Shown: piece by piece, positions 23,064 through 34,636 of the stretch
How positions within the stretch are numbered: the first letter of the stretch is position 1
Layout of the letters: every line of letters begins with the position of its first letter
Assembly (NCBI GenBank): GCA_030549335.1
Contig: JAUKPH010000018.1
Location: forward strand, 4,526,001-4,590,000
Origin: Pontederia crassipes
Taxonomy: Eukaryota; Streptophyta; Magnoliopsida; Commelinales; Pontederiaceae
Length of the DNA stretch: 64,000 bases
Direction: 5' to 3'
Translations under genes and position numbers: made by a program
The notes under the pieces: model-generated
Databases searched by the model: none
Seen by the model: the letters and a program-made list of their open reading frames with translations, nothing else
What the model was told of the DNA's origin: nothing

Positions 23064-23381
23064 TATTAGAAATTTTATACGAGAGAAGTTATGTACTGAC
23101 GAATCCAATTTTTATTAGATAGAAAACATAAGAAGATTACAAATCATATTATTTTTTTGTTTGAATTCCTAAGAATTTTATATTAGCACTCCTTACATAC
23201 CGATTAGAACTTTGTGTTGATCTTTAAAAATAGAAAACTTATCTTGTGATATGAAAATAAATTCCTTGAATCCTACCGACCTTATGGGCTCACTAATCGA
23301 GCAGCGAGACCCCTGTAGTGCGAGGATATCTTTTACTTCGGAGTGTCTCTGATTCAAGTCATTATTAACACTCATCTAACA
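23064..23381 (-). mobile_element. 5' LTR of the copia element
   Basis: A short LTR starts TGTTAGATGAGTG on the minus strand at 23,381 and ends TCTAATA at about 23,064 (a TA where CA is usual). It matches the LTR portion at 23,857-24,310 in order and content. Confidence 0.65.
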
Positions 23382-24310
23382 TAATCTCTTATGTTTTTTG
23401 TCCAATTTACATCATATAATAGGCGTTATTTTGAATTCCATTCTAAGTTCTTTGTTTTTAAGGATTTTAAACGCTCGCCTAATAGCAAATTCCTTCAACA
23501 ACTTGTTGATTAGAGACTTGATCATGTAGAGACTCTCAAGTTTCGACCACAAACTAGCCGCGTTTCTTCATCGGCAACTTCAATAATCACCTCGTTTGTC
23601 AAGCACAACAAGATCATAGAGTGTGTCTTCTCCTCCTGTGTCGCCAAATTGATGAGAATGATTTTTTTTTTTTTTTTGCCCTTCGAGTCTTCCTCCTTTG
23701 ATTTATTCTTCGACACATTTGTAAGTGGCACCCAAACACCTTGTTGTTTCATAAATGTTCGCATCTTGATCTGTCAGACTAAAACTTGATTTTCACGTTG
23801 TGCGATGCCACATCTGCTGGAGGATCGATGACGAAATATCGCTCTTATATCAATTTATTAAGATTTCTGCATGAGAAAAATTCTACACTGAAGAACAAAC
23901 CAAAAACTATAAGCTGACGGATAATTTTATTATATGAGAAAGAAGAAGATTACAATTCATATTACTTTTTGTTCGGACCCATAGGGAGTTTATATAGGCA
24001 CTTCCTTTATGGATGATAGGAATTTCATACCAATTAGGACTCTGAATTAATTCTCTAAAATTAAAACACCTATCTCTTGATAAGGAAATAAATCAATTTT
24101 GAATCACATACAGAATACCCCATAATATTTTGACCCAATGGGCTCCATCTCTCATGCCACTCGACAGGGGAGGATCCCCATTGACCCTCCATGGGCTCGC
24201 TGACGAGACAACGAAACTCCCTAAATGTGAGGTCACCTTTCGCTTCAAAGTGTCTTAGAGTCCAGACGAATTTTTAGGTAGGATTCAAGGTATTATTGAT
24301 GTTACTATGC
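23382..24310 (-). mobile_element. Second copia fragment of the same family
   Basis: The minus-strand gag N-terminus (EVADEETRLVCGRNLRVST region, 23,764-23,522), a degenerate primer site (TTGATATAAGAGCG near 23,845) and a related LTR (about 23,857-24,310) repeat the layout of the preceding element. It looks like an older or adjacent insertion whose coding part has been lost. Confidence 0.6.
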
Positions 24311-25671
24311 CGAAATGATGCATTTGCAATATGAGTGGCTTTCGTGGAAAATTTGAGGTGCAAATGGTCTGATATAAATATTGGTTGAGAGAGTCCAAGA
24401 TTTATTTGTGACTCTTCAACTTCATAAACAATTTATTATGTAATTTAATTCTTAATTTAATAATATTATACTTTTAAAATTCCCTATTTAACACTCACCT
24501 TCTTGTTGGGTTTCAAAACATCTAATAATCAGTATTTTAATGCTTCACCTCAAATGGTTTCAATGTAAATATTTTTATCATTTAACATAGTAAATATGAT
24601 TTAGGTAACACTATTTTTATCTAACACTGTGCAAGAAAAATGATAAGAGAACTTTATTTTTATCTAATTCTATATGAGGAAGAAAATGTTATAAGAGAAG
24701 AATGCTTTTTCAGACAATGAAAATCACCTTGAATCTTATATGAGAGTATACATTAGATTGTTATAATGATTGCAATTTAACTTTTGTATGTTAATTAAAA
24801 ATCAACAATAATTATTTTGATATAATCAACCTAAGGGAGAGAATTGATGTATTAATTGTATTTGTATCATTTAGCAAAATATGTGTATTATATATAGTTA
24901 ATGCAATGGATGAGATATGAAGAAAATGATAATTAATGTTATTAATCGTCCTTCCATATTCTTACTTGAGACATGTAGCATGTAATGGACCAACGGAGAA
25001 AAAGTAATAATTATTTTGATATAATTATCTTAGGGAGAGAATTAATGTCTTAATTATATTTTTTTATAAATTAATTGTCTTTACATATGTCCACTTCATT
25101 AATTCTTTTCAAAATATTTGAGACGAAATGGAAGAAAAAAAGAAAGTCAAATTTGTGAGAAAATAGATAAATCCTAAATAAAAAATATAAATTGAAAAAA
25201 AAATACAAAAAAACCGAAAGAATAGTGAAAAGAGAAGATGTCATGGAATTATACACACATATATATATTAATACACATTTATTAAGAAAGTCTATTATTA
25301 TAAATAGAAATTAATGAAATATAAAAAGTTAATATATAATTTGTAAAGTCAAAACTTTAATACACAAATTAATTATGAGAATGTTAAGTGGTCGTAAAAG
25401 ATTTAAATGACATAATTAATCTGATATTTAATAATGAGGATGTCAAGTGACAATATAAAAGAATTTAAATGACACAATAAATTAATATAAGGTTGAGATA
25501 ATAATTTTAAAAATTAAAAATCGAAAATTTTGACCCTCACTGCCCCCTTTTATTATTGTAAGCATCTATTTGGATGATACTATTTAGAATGCTTTGCAAA
25601 CGAACTCGCTGTTTATTGTGCTTAGAAATTAACCAGAACAATGTCTTTTTAAACGAAGTATGCAGGATGTC
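24311..25671. other. AT-rich intergenic sequence
   Basis: No gene is recognised. A 45-bp direct repeat containing AATTATTTTGATATAATYA followed by GGGAGAGAATTRATGT occurs at about 24,800 and 25,008. It looks like a polypurine tract and LTR start, so remnants of an old LTR element are likely. Confidence 0.5.
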
Positions 25672-26219
25672 TTATAAAACGAGCACCTTAACAACGGTGC
25701 CGCAGAGGGAGATGATCGACTACGGATTGTTGAAGTAGTTGTGGTTCAACTTGGCGCGCCACCTGTTGATCTTGGAGTCGCAGTGCCTGTTCACGGCGGC
25801 GACGAGTTCGTTGAGGTAGGTGCCCTTGAAGTCCACGGACACCTCGCGGCAGAGCTTGTTGAAGAGCTTGGCGACGGCGTCGTCGCCCAGCCCGCTGACG
25901 ATGACGCCGCTGCTGTGGAGCAGTGCCACGTCGGCGGGCGTGTCGATGATGCAGTCCATGAGCGCGGCGTAGGTGGCGACTTCGTTGCCGGCGTCCGGGA
26001 AGCATTGCTCGAAGGCAATCAAGTTGCGGAGGAGGTACTTGGTGACGTCGAACACGCCCATCTGGGGGATTTCGATGCCGCCGTTCTGGAACGTGACGTC
26101 CAGGAAGCTCGTGGCGTCCGTCTTCTTCTTGAACTTGATTCCTGCCTCTCTCAGCGTCGTCGCGCAGAAGATGGAGTCCTCCCGGGGCTCCGCTGCAGTA
26201 GCTATGTTGCAAGGGTACG

Positions 26220-26757
26220 GGTACGGTACTCAGTACGAGTACGGGTACAGGATACGTCAAATTTTAAAAAATTAGGGTACGGGTATGGCAATATATTAAA
26301 TATAATATATATATAAATAAATTTTCATAATATTTCTAATATCTTTATATTGTTTAAGTTTTCAAAATAAATAATTAGTTATTCACTTTGCTGATTATGC
26401 CTAAACGAGGAGTTATTAATAGTTTTCTTTCTCCTTATGACTATTCATCATTAATATCTATAGGTTTTATTATTCACATTTGATAAAAACGTAGCAAAAT
26501 ACATGTATATCATGTTCTCTAGTATTAGTGTTTCTATGATCATCAATCATTTATTATCTTTTTTAAAATTTTATTTGACAAAATTTTGATATGGAGTACC
26601 CAATAGCATAGGTACGAGTACCCATTGAAGTACTCATTTTTTTAAAATTATTTTATTATTAAATATTTATGGGTACGAGTACCCACGAGTATCCATGAAG
26701 TACCGGTACCGGGTACATATCCAGTACGGGTACGTCAAGGAAATTGGAGTACCCGTG
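26220..26757. mobile_element. GGGTAC-rich inverted-end element inside DUF247
   Basis: The ends are CAAGGGTACGGGTAC and, inverted, CACGGGTACTCC, with repeated GGGTACGGGTAC/GTACTCAGTACGAGTAC near both ends and AT-rich sequence between. It interrupts the DUF247 reading frame. The short CA(A/C)GGG ends resemble hAT-type termini, but I found no clear 8-bp target duplication, so its class is open. Confidence 0.55.
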
Positions 26758-27481
26758 CATCATAGCGCAGCAGCAGCGCTCGACTTGCAGAATGACGACA
26801 CGGAAGAGCAGCGCCAGAGCTGAGATAGGAAGCTCTTTGTGTCCGTAATCTTATTCTGGTGAGGCGATTGGATCCTTTGCTCGTTGCAGTCTTTGGATGC
26901 ATATGGCAGAACCGCAGAACAGAGGAATGCATCATATGGAGGAGATGATGGAACTCTGAACGCTGGCACAAGACCTGCCTGTTAACGAGGAAGCAGCCGT
27001 TGATAAAGCAGAGAGAAAGCTCCGCCAGAGAGTTGTTCACTGTAATCGTGTCGTACAGCAGCTGAAGGATGAAGAAAGGGAGCTGATTCTCGAGCATGAG
27101 CATGTCGACCAGCACCAGCCACTCCGCCCACGAGGGAACCCTGATCAGAGCGCCGGTACGGCCCTGGTTTCCCCTTCTCGTATTCCTTGAGCAACAGCTC
27201 CACGACGAAGTAGCCGTCGAGCAGCAGCATTTCCACAAACTCGTTGGTCTCCATCCCCGGATCCTCGGAGTAGGCGCTGCGGGCGCGAGCTTCGACCGCT
27301 TTGAGCCTCTTGAGTCACACGTCGAGGCTCCTCTCGGGGTTCCGATCGAGGAAGTCGCTGAGGTAGCTCAACTTGAGCTCCTCCATGGGCTGCAGGTGCT
27401 GCTTGCCGCGGTGGTAGGGGCCGATGGAGACCATCCTCGGCTCGTAGGCTTGGGCATCGGTCTCCCGGATGTTTCTGGGCA

Positions 27482-30400
27482 TGTAACACCCTACAGTTCA
27501 AAAAAAAAAGATGAAATGAAGAGGCAAACCGTGTAACTGCTCCTCTCTCCCCCTCTTCATTACATTCTCTTCCCCTTCCTCTCCCCCTCTTCATTACACT
27601 TTTCCGCTTCCTCTCCTCTCTTCATTACATTCCCTCTCTCTCCCTTCAATTCATTGGTTATGACTTTTCCTCTCCCTCTCTTCATTGCACAACATCATGG
27701 AAGGCAAAGCGGCAATGTTACCCCTATAAAACCCCATCACCATCTCTTCTTCCATGTTTTTTTGCCTCATCTTAAGTTCCTCCCACCAATTGCTCCATTT
27801 CTTCGTGTGGGACGTCGCTGGTCACGGCCAGAGGTCGGAGAGGAGCGACGCCGGCAAGTTCTTCCGGCGTGAACAGGGCAGGAAGACGAGGGGTAAAACC
27901 TGAGGACGAATCCTGCACGACAAATCGAAAGCATAGGCATTAAGGTGTGAATTCGGGATCTATCTCATAGTTTGGTTTTTGGACTATCTAGCATGCTTTC
28001 AAGGACATAATTAGAAGCAAATCCCTTATCTAAGCTTAACATTCATAGCCGTTAATCTCTGAACTTACCGACAGTCACCTACGATCCGAATGAACTCGTT
28101 GATCACATAGTATATAGATTGCGGACCCAATTAGACCAATGCATACATAGATTTACTTTTGTACTGTTCATATGATCACCTGATACTTGATTTATGATTT
28201 TGAACTCATGTTATTGATGATTGGTCATCGATATCAATGAAAGAAATGAAACGATGAAAATCCGAAACTCGTGCAGTTTTCTGCGAGTGACAAACCCAGC
28301 CCGGGTTGCACATAACCCAGCCCGGATCAGACCTCCTCGGACCGAGTTCTGCCCAACTCATCCCGGATCTGTCATGGACGACCAATCGGAGCTCTGATCG
28401 CACCAGTAACCCGGCCTAGGCTCTGCCTGACCCGACCCGGGTATCGATCGGAGAAGACGATCGGGCGGCTCGACTTTTCCGACCCAATAGTGCACCTGGC
28501 TCGGCCCGGGTATGACCCTGACCCGGCCCGAGTTCCCACTCAAAATTTTCGAGCTTGATTCGGTCAGGACCTCGGCCCGAGTTCCTCTGTACTCGGCCCA
28601 GGTCCTGGCCAATAGATTGATAATCTTATGATTTACGGACTCTTGTATACGTATTTGATATCTGATCTATCCACAAAGTAAATTATGCCCAACAGAACTA
28701 TGTTATCCTTTCTTATGACCAAACGGAACTGATATGATCCCCTATGAATGATGAATAAATGACGAATGTCATGAACCACAAGAAGAACAATGATGAACCA
28801 TTATGAGCCTCTAAGAAATGACAGACGGTCGTCCGCTCCCTCTTCGGACGACCACTGAAAAGATCTAAAGACGGACGACCGTTTGACTTTGGGACGTCCG
28901 GTACATGGACAGAAAGAACTCGACTTTAATCGAACCCTCTGATTTATTAAGCCAATGTCCATCTGATTTATTATCGAATTAAATGAGCAATAGAACGAAT
29001 AGGGAGAAGGAAGTTTATACATTAGGTTGTTATAATGAAATGAATGTTCAGTTATTGGAAAGATGACAAGGAGAAGTTAGTTAATGCTATGATATGTTAC
29101 TAAGATGTATTGCTTATATGTTATTATGATGCATCGATTAGATGATTTATAAGTTGGGTGAATTGCTGTCATACGATTGCTTAATCCCCCGTATTGAAAG
29201 TTCTTCTCATATGATTATACATGCTTAAGGTTGTAGAAGTCAGGTTATGGTTTGGTACTTTGATGACATATGTAAATCCTTATTAGTTGGTTAGGATATG
29301 TGTTTAAGAATGATAACGGTAGGCATGTGTGAAGTGGTGATTCTTGTTAAGACCTGATAACTAGTTACATAGTGATGTCAAGTTAGGAGAATGGATAATT
29401 GAATGAAAAAGGAAGCAATGCATGACATGAAAATGGACTAAAGTATGATATGGAAATGGACTATGGTGGGTTATGGAAATGAACAAAGCTATGAATAAAG
29501 CAAAGGAGATATGATGCACGAAATGAATATGAACTTTGTTTGAACGCTCTCTGGATGATAGTTAATCTTAGATGAAGGTTGGAAGTAGTTGTAGAATGTA
29601 GTGTTTCGAAAAGCAATTGAAATATAAGGACTTCCGCAAATGACCTGTGGTCCTGCCTAGTAGAAACGGTCGACCGATCTTGGATCGAACGTCTTTTATC
29701 GAACGGTAAAACATAGTGGACTATGGACCAATCAAAACTCCCGACCGAATGTCTTAGGATGTTCGCATGTTATGACGGACGACTACACTCTTTCGGTCGA
29801 CCGATGGATATTGATCAACAAACGTTCGAACCTCTTTCAAACGACCGACGATGAATCTCAAACGGACAACTGCTAACTTTTCGATCCTCCGAATTATGGA
29901 CAGAGGGAATATGACCTTAAATTAAACCTCATAATTTGACAAGCCTCTGTCCACTTGATTGGTACTGAATGACATGATTGTAAAGATGATTTGGAGCCAC
30001 TCTTGCTCTCTACTAGCTTGATTGATCTAAGTGATCGAAAGAATGTGATCTATGAAATTGAACAAAGAATGAACATAGAATGGTCGACCATTTCCTTTTC
30101 GGTCGACTATAGAATAGTAATAAACAAGCGTCCGCCCTCTTGTTTATCGGACGACTGCTGAATGGATCCAAAGCGGATGACCCTCGACTTTCGGGGTCCA
30201 TTATGTGGACGGGAAGAATACGACTTTAATTGACCCTTCTGATTTGATAAGCTTCTGTCCACTTGATTGAAGTTGAATGAGTATGATCATGAAATGAATA
30301 AAGATTGAACATCAAACAGTTGACCACTACCTTTTTAGTCGACCGACAGATTGATGAACGGGCGTCCATTTCCTTCTACCGGACGACCGCTGAATGGACT

Positions 30401-31609
30401 TATAATGAGCGACCATTTTACTAATGGTCGACCGTTATGTGGACAGAAGAGAACATGACTCAAATTGAACTCCTCTGATTTATAAAACTATTGTCCACCT
30501 GATTGTTAAAGAATGAAATGAACTTAAAGAAGAGTCGGAGCTTTGCTCCATACGGCCTTGACCAATTTACAGATTGGAAGATAGGTCCACATGATACGGA
30601 GCTATGCTCCATACGACCTTGATCGATTTTTGGATTGAAAGAAAGATCCACTATGATGGAGGGAAGTCGAGCGAGCCCTAAGCAAGGTACTCCCGCATGG
30701 GTTACCATTTGTCCTATCTAGATGAGAGTTTCTCCCTTACGGATATTTCCTCATGGCACGAGGTCATCCTAGCTCGATGGGGCTGGCCGTGGCACTGATC
30801 ATCCACTGGCTCATAATGGTCTAGATAGTAGCACTACGAGTACAGGCAATGGTATTCCCTATAAGAATGAAGAGCTCTTCCAAAGAAAGAATGAATGTAT
30901 TGAATTGAAAGAATGAATGTACTGAATTGAATGAATGTATGAATGAATGAATGTATGAATGATGAGCAAATGCTCATGATGTTTTTATTGATCCTTTCAT
31001 GTTGATCCATTCTATTATATGATCTATATGCTTGTTTCATGCGACGAATGAGAGGACCTTGTCCTCGAGAGTATGAACAACGGATATGAATCAAAGAATA
31101 GAAACACGAGTGTGAAAGGAAATGAACTATGAACATGAGCTCCTTATTGATTTCCTCATTATGATTTTCCCTCATATCTGATTTGAAATGTTTACCTCAT
31201 GCTTATTTTGACAGAACTTATCTATGATTTATACGAACTCACACTTAGCTTTATGGTAACGGTTGAGCTTGCTTCCCTGTGTGATCCCCACAGGTACTTG
31301 ATGATGATTTTGTGAGCCGTTGATGTGTGTGCGGTGACTACAACTTGGTGGCGGATGCACACGGTTATCTAGAATATAGATGGGACCTATGGAGTTACAC
31401 TTATGGCATAGACTTTTCATGTATTATGGTTAAACTATTACCTATTTAGCTTCCGCATTTCCTTATTGTATTATTTTATCGATAAGTCTTCTGCTTACGT
31501 ATCACTTCCCTTGACCATTAGAGTCAACAAAAGAATAAATAAAAGAAGAAAAGGGCAGCGCACGAGAAAAGATCACGCCACGTGGCGGGTCGAATTTCGG
31601 GGCGCTACA
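27482..31609 (+). mobile_element. Solo LTR, 4.13 kb, Tekay-like, inside DUF247
   Basis: It begins TGTAACACCC and ends GGGGCGCTACA, with perfect GGGCA target duplications (27,477-27,481 and 31,610-31,614). Removing it joins the DUF247 FRVP end to RNIRETDAQ. A TATA box, TATAAAAC, lies near 27,727. The body holds ACCCGACCCGGG motifs (28,290-28,620) and GGTCGACC/GGACGACC arrays (28,830-30,440). It has no primer site or coding region, and the 3' part (31,440-31,609) resembles the end of Tekay LTRs. Confidence 0.9.
28290..30440. repeat. Mixed palindromic motif arrays in the 4.1-kb LTR
   Basis: Two blocks are visible. ACCCGGCCCGAGTT-type motifs occupy 28,290-28,620. GGTCGACC, GGACGACC and GGTCGTCC variants lie at 28,830-28,900, 29,660-29,880, 30,080-30,190 and 30,320-30,440. 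The spaced blocks share flanking text such as GGACAGAAG...GACT and CTCTGATTTATTAAG, so they look like four diverged units of a larger repeat of about 400-500 bp. Confidence 0.65.
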
Positions 31610-31804
31610 GGGCACCCGGAAGATGGTGACCGGCAGCTTCGTCTCGGCCTGTCGTAACCTTCGGGAAGCGCCATCGACCCTTTGCCTCAGGGACAGGACC
31701 CAGTGCTCGTCCAACTGCTGCGACGACCATGACGACTCATCATCGACTGCTACGACGTGGTGATCGTGTTTTGCCCGGATGCCATGTCCGTGGTCATGAT
31801 CCAT

Positions 31805-32363
31805 CTCTCTCTCTCTCCATCGTGGTAGATGCGTGACTCGGTGTGTTCACAAATCGGGGGGGTTGATCCGACATGATCAATTACAAGTACAGCAACCATC
31901 AGCACATGCAGTCGCAATAAGTAAAGTGTCTGCTCTCTCTCTGAAATCTACACACAGACCTGTTCCGAGATGACGAAAGGAATTAAAGTTGAAGATGTCC
32001 TCCTTGTGATTGTTCCTAATCGCCATTTTGATGGCGATCCCGCCTTGTCTTTTTTGAGAACTTACAAGTAGAATCAGAGAAGAAAGTCACAAGTTCATCC
32101 GGCGACCAATGTAAAGAGATATTCATGTGTCTTTTATTTCTTTCTTTTTTAAAATTTATTTGATATTAGTTGCTGACCTTACTTTTAATTAGCCAAACAT
32201 AGGTGGATGAAAGTCAGATAGTTGACTTGACTAATTATTAATATGTAATAATGGAATCCAATTATGACGAACAGGTTTGCATCATATATACATGTTAGAA
32301 TTAGGTAAAAGATAATGGTACATAGAGGGCTCATATTTAACAATTTGATCTGTTACAATTAGT
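31805..32363. other. DUF247 upstream region
   Basis: CT-rich sequence (CTCTCTCTCTCTCC at 31,805-31,820) lies just upstream of the DUF247 start and may be its old 5' UTR. The rest is ordinary AT-rich sequence with no gene seen. Confidence 0.4.
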
Positions 32364-32594
32364 TTTGGATCAAAATGATATCAAGAGGAGGTAAATTAGT
32401 GTTTAAAATCGGTAAAATTAAGTTAACAGATTAAACACTAAAGTTTAAAATTGATTAAAAAATATCTCTCCTCCTCATTCTATTGTGTTTGACTTTAATT
32501 TTTTAATCAATTTTAAACTTTAGTGTTTAACCTGTTAACTCAATTTTACTAATTTTAAATGCTAATTTACCTCCTCTTGATACCTTTTGATCCA
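32364..32594. repeat. Long inverted repeat (foldback element)
   Basis: Two arms of about 98 bp (32,364-32,462 and 32,496-32,594) are nearly perfect reverse complements around a loop of about 33 bases. Each arm reads GGATCAAAA..ATCAAGAGGAGG then TAAATTAG..TTTAAAA, which resembles the terminal part of the TGTTGG-family LTRs (GGATCACAAAACACCAAG then GTGAATTAGTGTTTAAATC). It could form a strong RNA hairpin. Confidence 0.85.
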
Positions 32595-32648
32595 ACAGTA
32601 ATCAAGTCAATTTCTTCGCTCGAGAGATAAGGTGACAAGCTCTCTTAC

Positions 32649-34488
32649 TGATGCGTTAAATTTGTAACGATAAAATTTGCTAGCAAGTGCACTAGTCGCT
32701 CAAGTAATATAGTAATAGGAGTAAGAGTATCGAACCCACGAGGAATATTATCAATAAAATATCTGAATTTATAAATTAATAAGAGAGAAAAAAAATGGAA
32801 TTTTGGAAAAGGGTTTTGTGAAATAAAATAAAGAAAATAAGATAAAGATAAGATAATGGTGTTGAAGTTAGGCCTTAGGATGAAAATAGATCAGGATAAA
32901 TATTTGAACCGTAAAAAATAAATTTAATCTTTAAAGATGGATTAGGAATTTTCCCAAGTTATTAATTTACAAGATTAACATCACAGAGTCCACAAACTGG
33001 TAATTCTGCTATTTAATCCGACAAATCAAACTATCCTAAATTTAATCAAACCTAAAGTCCCACAAACTGGTATTCGTCAAATAAGATTAAAATTAAGAAG
33101 CATTGATATGAAAATCCTAGACTGTTAATCACTCCACAAATGGATATAGATTAACAGAACACACAAACTTGATTCTCCACACACTAGTTATCAAATTTAT
33201 GTCAATTATTAATTTCACATAAAATCAATTAATTTAATTAATGAATTCTGAAATCAAATAGTCCACAAACTGGTAATTACTCAACTCAGAAATCCAAATA
33301 ATTAAATCAAAATCACTAAGCACAATTAACTAATTGATCAGAAAAGATTAAAATAAATAATATAGGGTCCAAATAGTTTTCCTTCAATAATAATCTCCTA
33401 AAATGAAATAAATAAAAATAATAATAACAAAATAATTGGAAGAATTACATCCAAATAGATAATAATTCTGGAGAGATAAGAATTACATCCAATTAAAATA
33501 GTTCATCCTAGAAATTCTGGAGAGATAATAACAAAATAATAATAATTGGAAGAATTACATCCAAATAGATAAAAGTCGAAGCTTCGGATCACGGGCAGAC
33601 AGTCGGGCAGCCTCTCGGACTTGATTAGGGTCGCAATCAACTTCCAGTCGTTGCACCTTTCTCCTCTTGGTCGTAGCCTGCAGACTCACGACTCGCCGTG
33701 GAAGAAAACCTAAACTTCCAAGCACACATTGGAACGACGGATTCTTCACGTATTTATAGGGTGCGGACGGCCTTCAATTTTACGGTCGTAACATATCGTA
33801 CGACTGGATTTAAATTTACGGGATAAACTCGGCCAACACGATAAATATTTTTATCATTACGCCCAAAGATAAATCCTTCTATCTTTACCCCTTTTGAATC
33901 TCGGCCAAAACAAAATTCTTTAATCTTTACTCCCTTTGAATATCGGCCGTAACGAAATTCTTTTATCTTTACGCCCAAAGAGATAAACCCTTTTACTCCC
34001 TCCAAATCTCGGCCGTAAGGAAAGAATTTAATTTTGTTACGCCCAAAAGATAAAATCGTTTGTCTTTACCCTTCATATCTCGGCCAAAAACATAAATTTT
34101 CTCTCTAATCTCGGCCAAAATGATGATTCCATTTGAGTTATCGGCTGTAACACCTCTTTTGAATCGGTGTTAGAGTTCTCGGGCGATAAACATATTTGAA
34201 TCGGAGATCTCGGCCGTAAGGATAAATTCTTCAGAATTTCGGCCGATACGTCCAATCGGATTGATCAAATATAATTCTCGGATAATCATATATTCGATTT
34301 CTCCTGCAAAATAATCATCAAAATTTAATTAATCCATCCACAATTAAAATATTCAGAGAATTAATACTAAAAATTGATAAATCCGGAATTACGACTAAAA
34401 GTGATCTAAAATGATGCATGCCATGATCAAATTACAGAAAAATTAACTAAAATAATAATCTAAAATATGTTATATTTTGCATGCATCA
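32649..34488 (-). mobile_element. 3' LTR of the Athila/Tat-like element
   Basis: Begins TGATGCG and ends TGCATGCATCA. The minus-strand TATA box (CCCTATAAATACG) is at about 33,752. U3 (33,770-34,488) carries about a dozen TCTCGGCC and TTACGCCC motifs. It is about 80 bp longer than its partner because of a local duplication near 33,415-33,500 (GAAGAATTACATCCAA repeated). Confidence 0.9.
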
Positions 34489-34502
34489 AACTCCCCCAAG
34501 CT
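34489..34502 (-). other. Polypurine tract of the element
   Basis: On the minus strand AAGCTTGGGGGAGTT precedes the LTR start directly, the usual position of the plus-strand primer. A related stretch preceded by GAGGACAGTGTTTAG occurs at 37,411-37,450. Confidence 0.75.
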
Positions 34503-34636
34503 TAAAATCTTGCTTGTCCTCAAGCAAAAATTCAAGGCATGGCTCAAGAAAGTTTCATCATAGCCTTCACATTGTCAACTGACTAATTTTCTCACACAGT
34601 TCTTCTACACACCTACTACTCAGCATCTTATCATTT

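Larger units (their letters stand above)
18720..23381 (-). mobile_element. Ty1/copia retrotransposon, 3' truncated
   Basis: On the minus strand: LTR (23,381-23,064), primer site (about 23,062-23,049), gag, protease, integrase, RT. The RT ends abruptly near 18,720 beside the CACTA-like block, so RNase H and the 3' LTR are gone. A solo LTR (19,794-21,474) separates two parts of the integrase. All reading frames carry stops or shifts. Confidence 0.85.
25672..31804 (-). pseudogene. DUF247 (plant membrane protein) gene, disrupted
   Basis: DUF247/UPF0481 proteins are plant plasma-membrane proteins with a C-terminal anchor. The minus-strand start is ATG at 31,804 (MDHDHGHGIRAKHDH), leading to LPVTIFRVP. 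It resumes past a 4.1-kb solo LTR at 27,476 with RNIRETDAQAYEPRMVSIGP and YHRGKQHLQPMEELK, all family hallmarks. It continues METNEFVEMLLLDGYFVVEL and LENQLPFFILQLLYD, crosses a 0.54-kb insert (26,220-26,757), then reads NLIAFEQCFP, YAALMDCIIDTPADVALLHS and INRWRAKLNHNYF. Damage comprises TGA at 27,315-27,317, a frameshift near 27,165, TAG at 25,720-25,722 (the Trp of the usual NPW) and a shortened tail ending at 25,672 without the usual membrane anchor. Exons are GC-rich. Confidence 0.92.

Noticed and set aside
25688..26316. Frames of up to 191 codons on both strands over the DUF247 exon
   Set aside because: Shadows of the GC-rich DUF247 frame (25,720-26,200, minus strand), which is the one with family motifs.
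26982..27594. Arg/Pro/Ala-rich frames overlapping the DUF247 5' half
   Set aside because: Out-of-frame readings of DUF247 sequence; only the stretches with LLLDGYFVVEL and LENQLPFFILQ fit the family.
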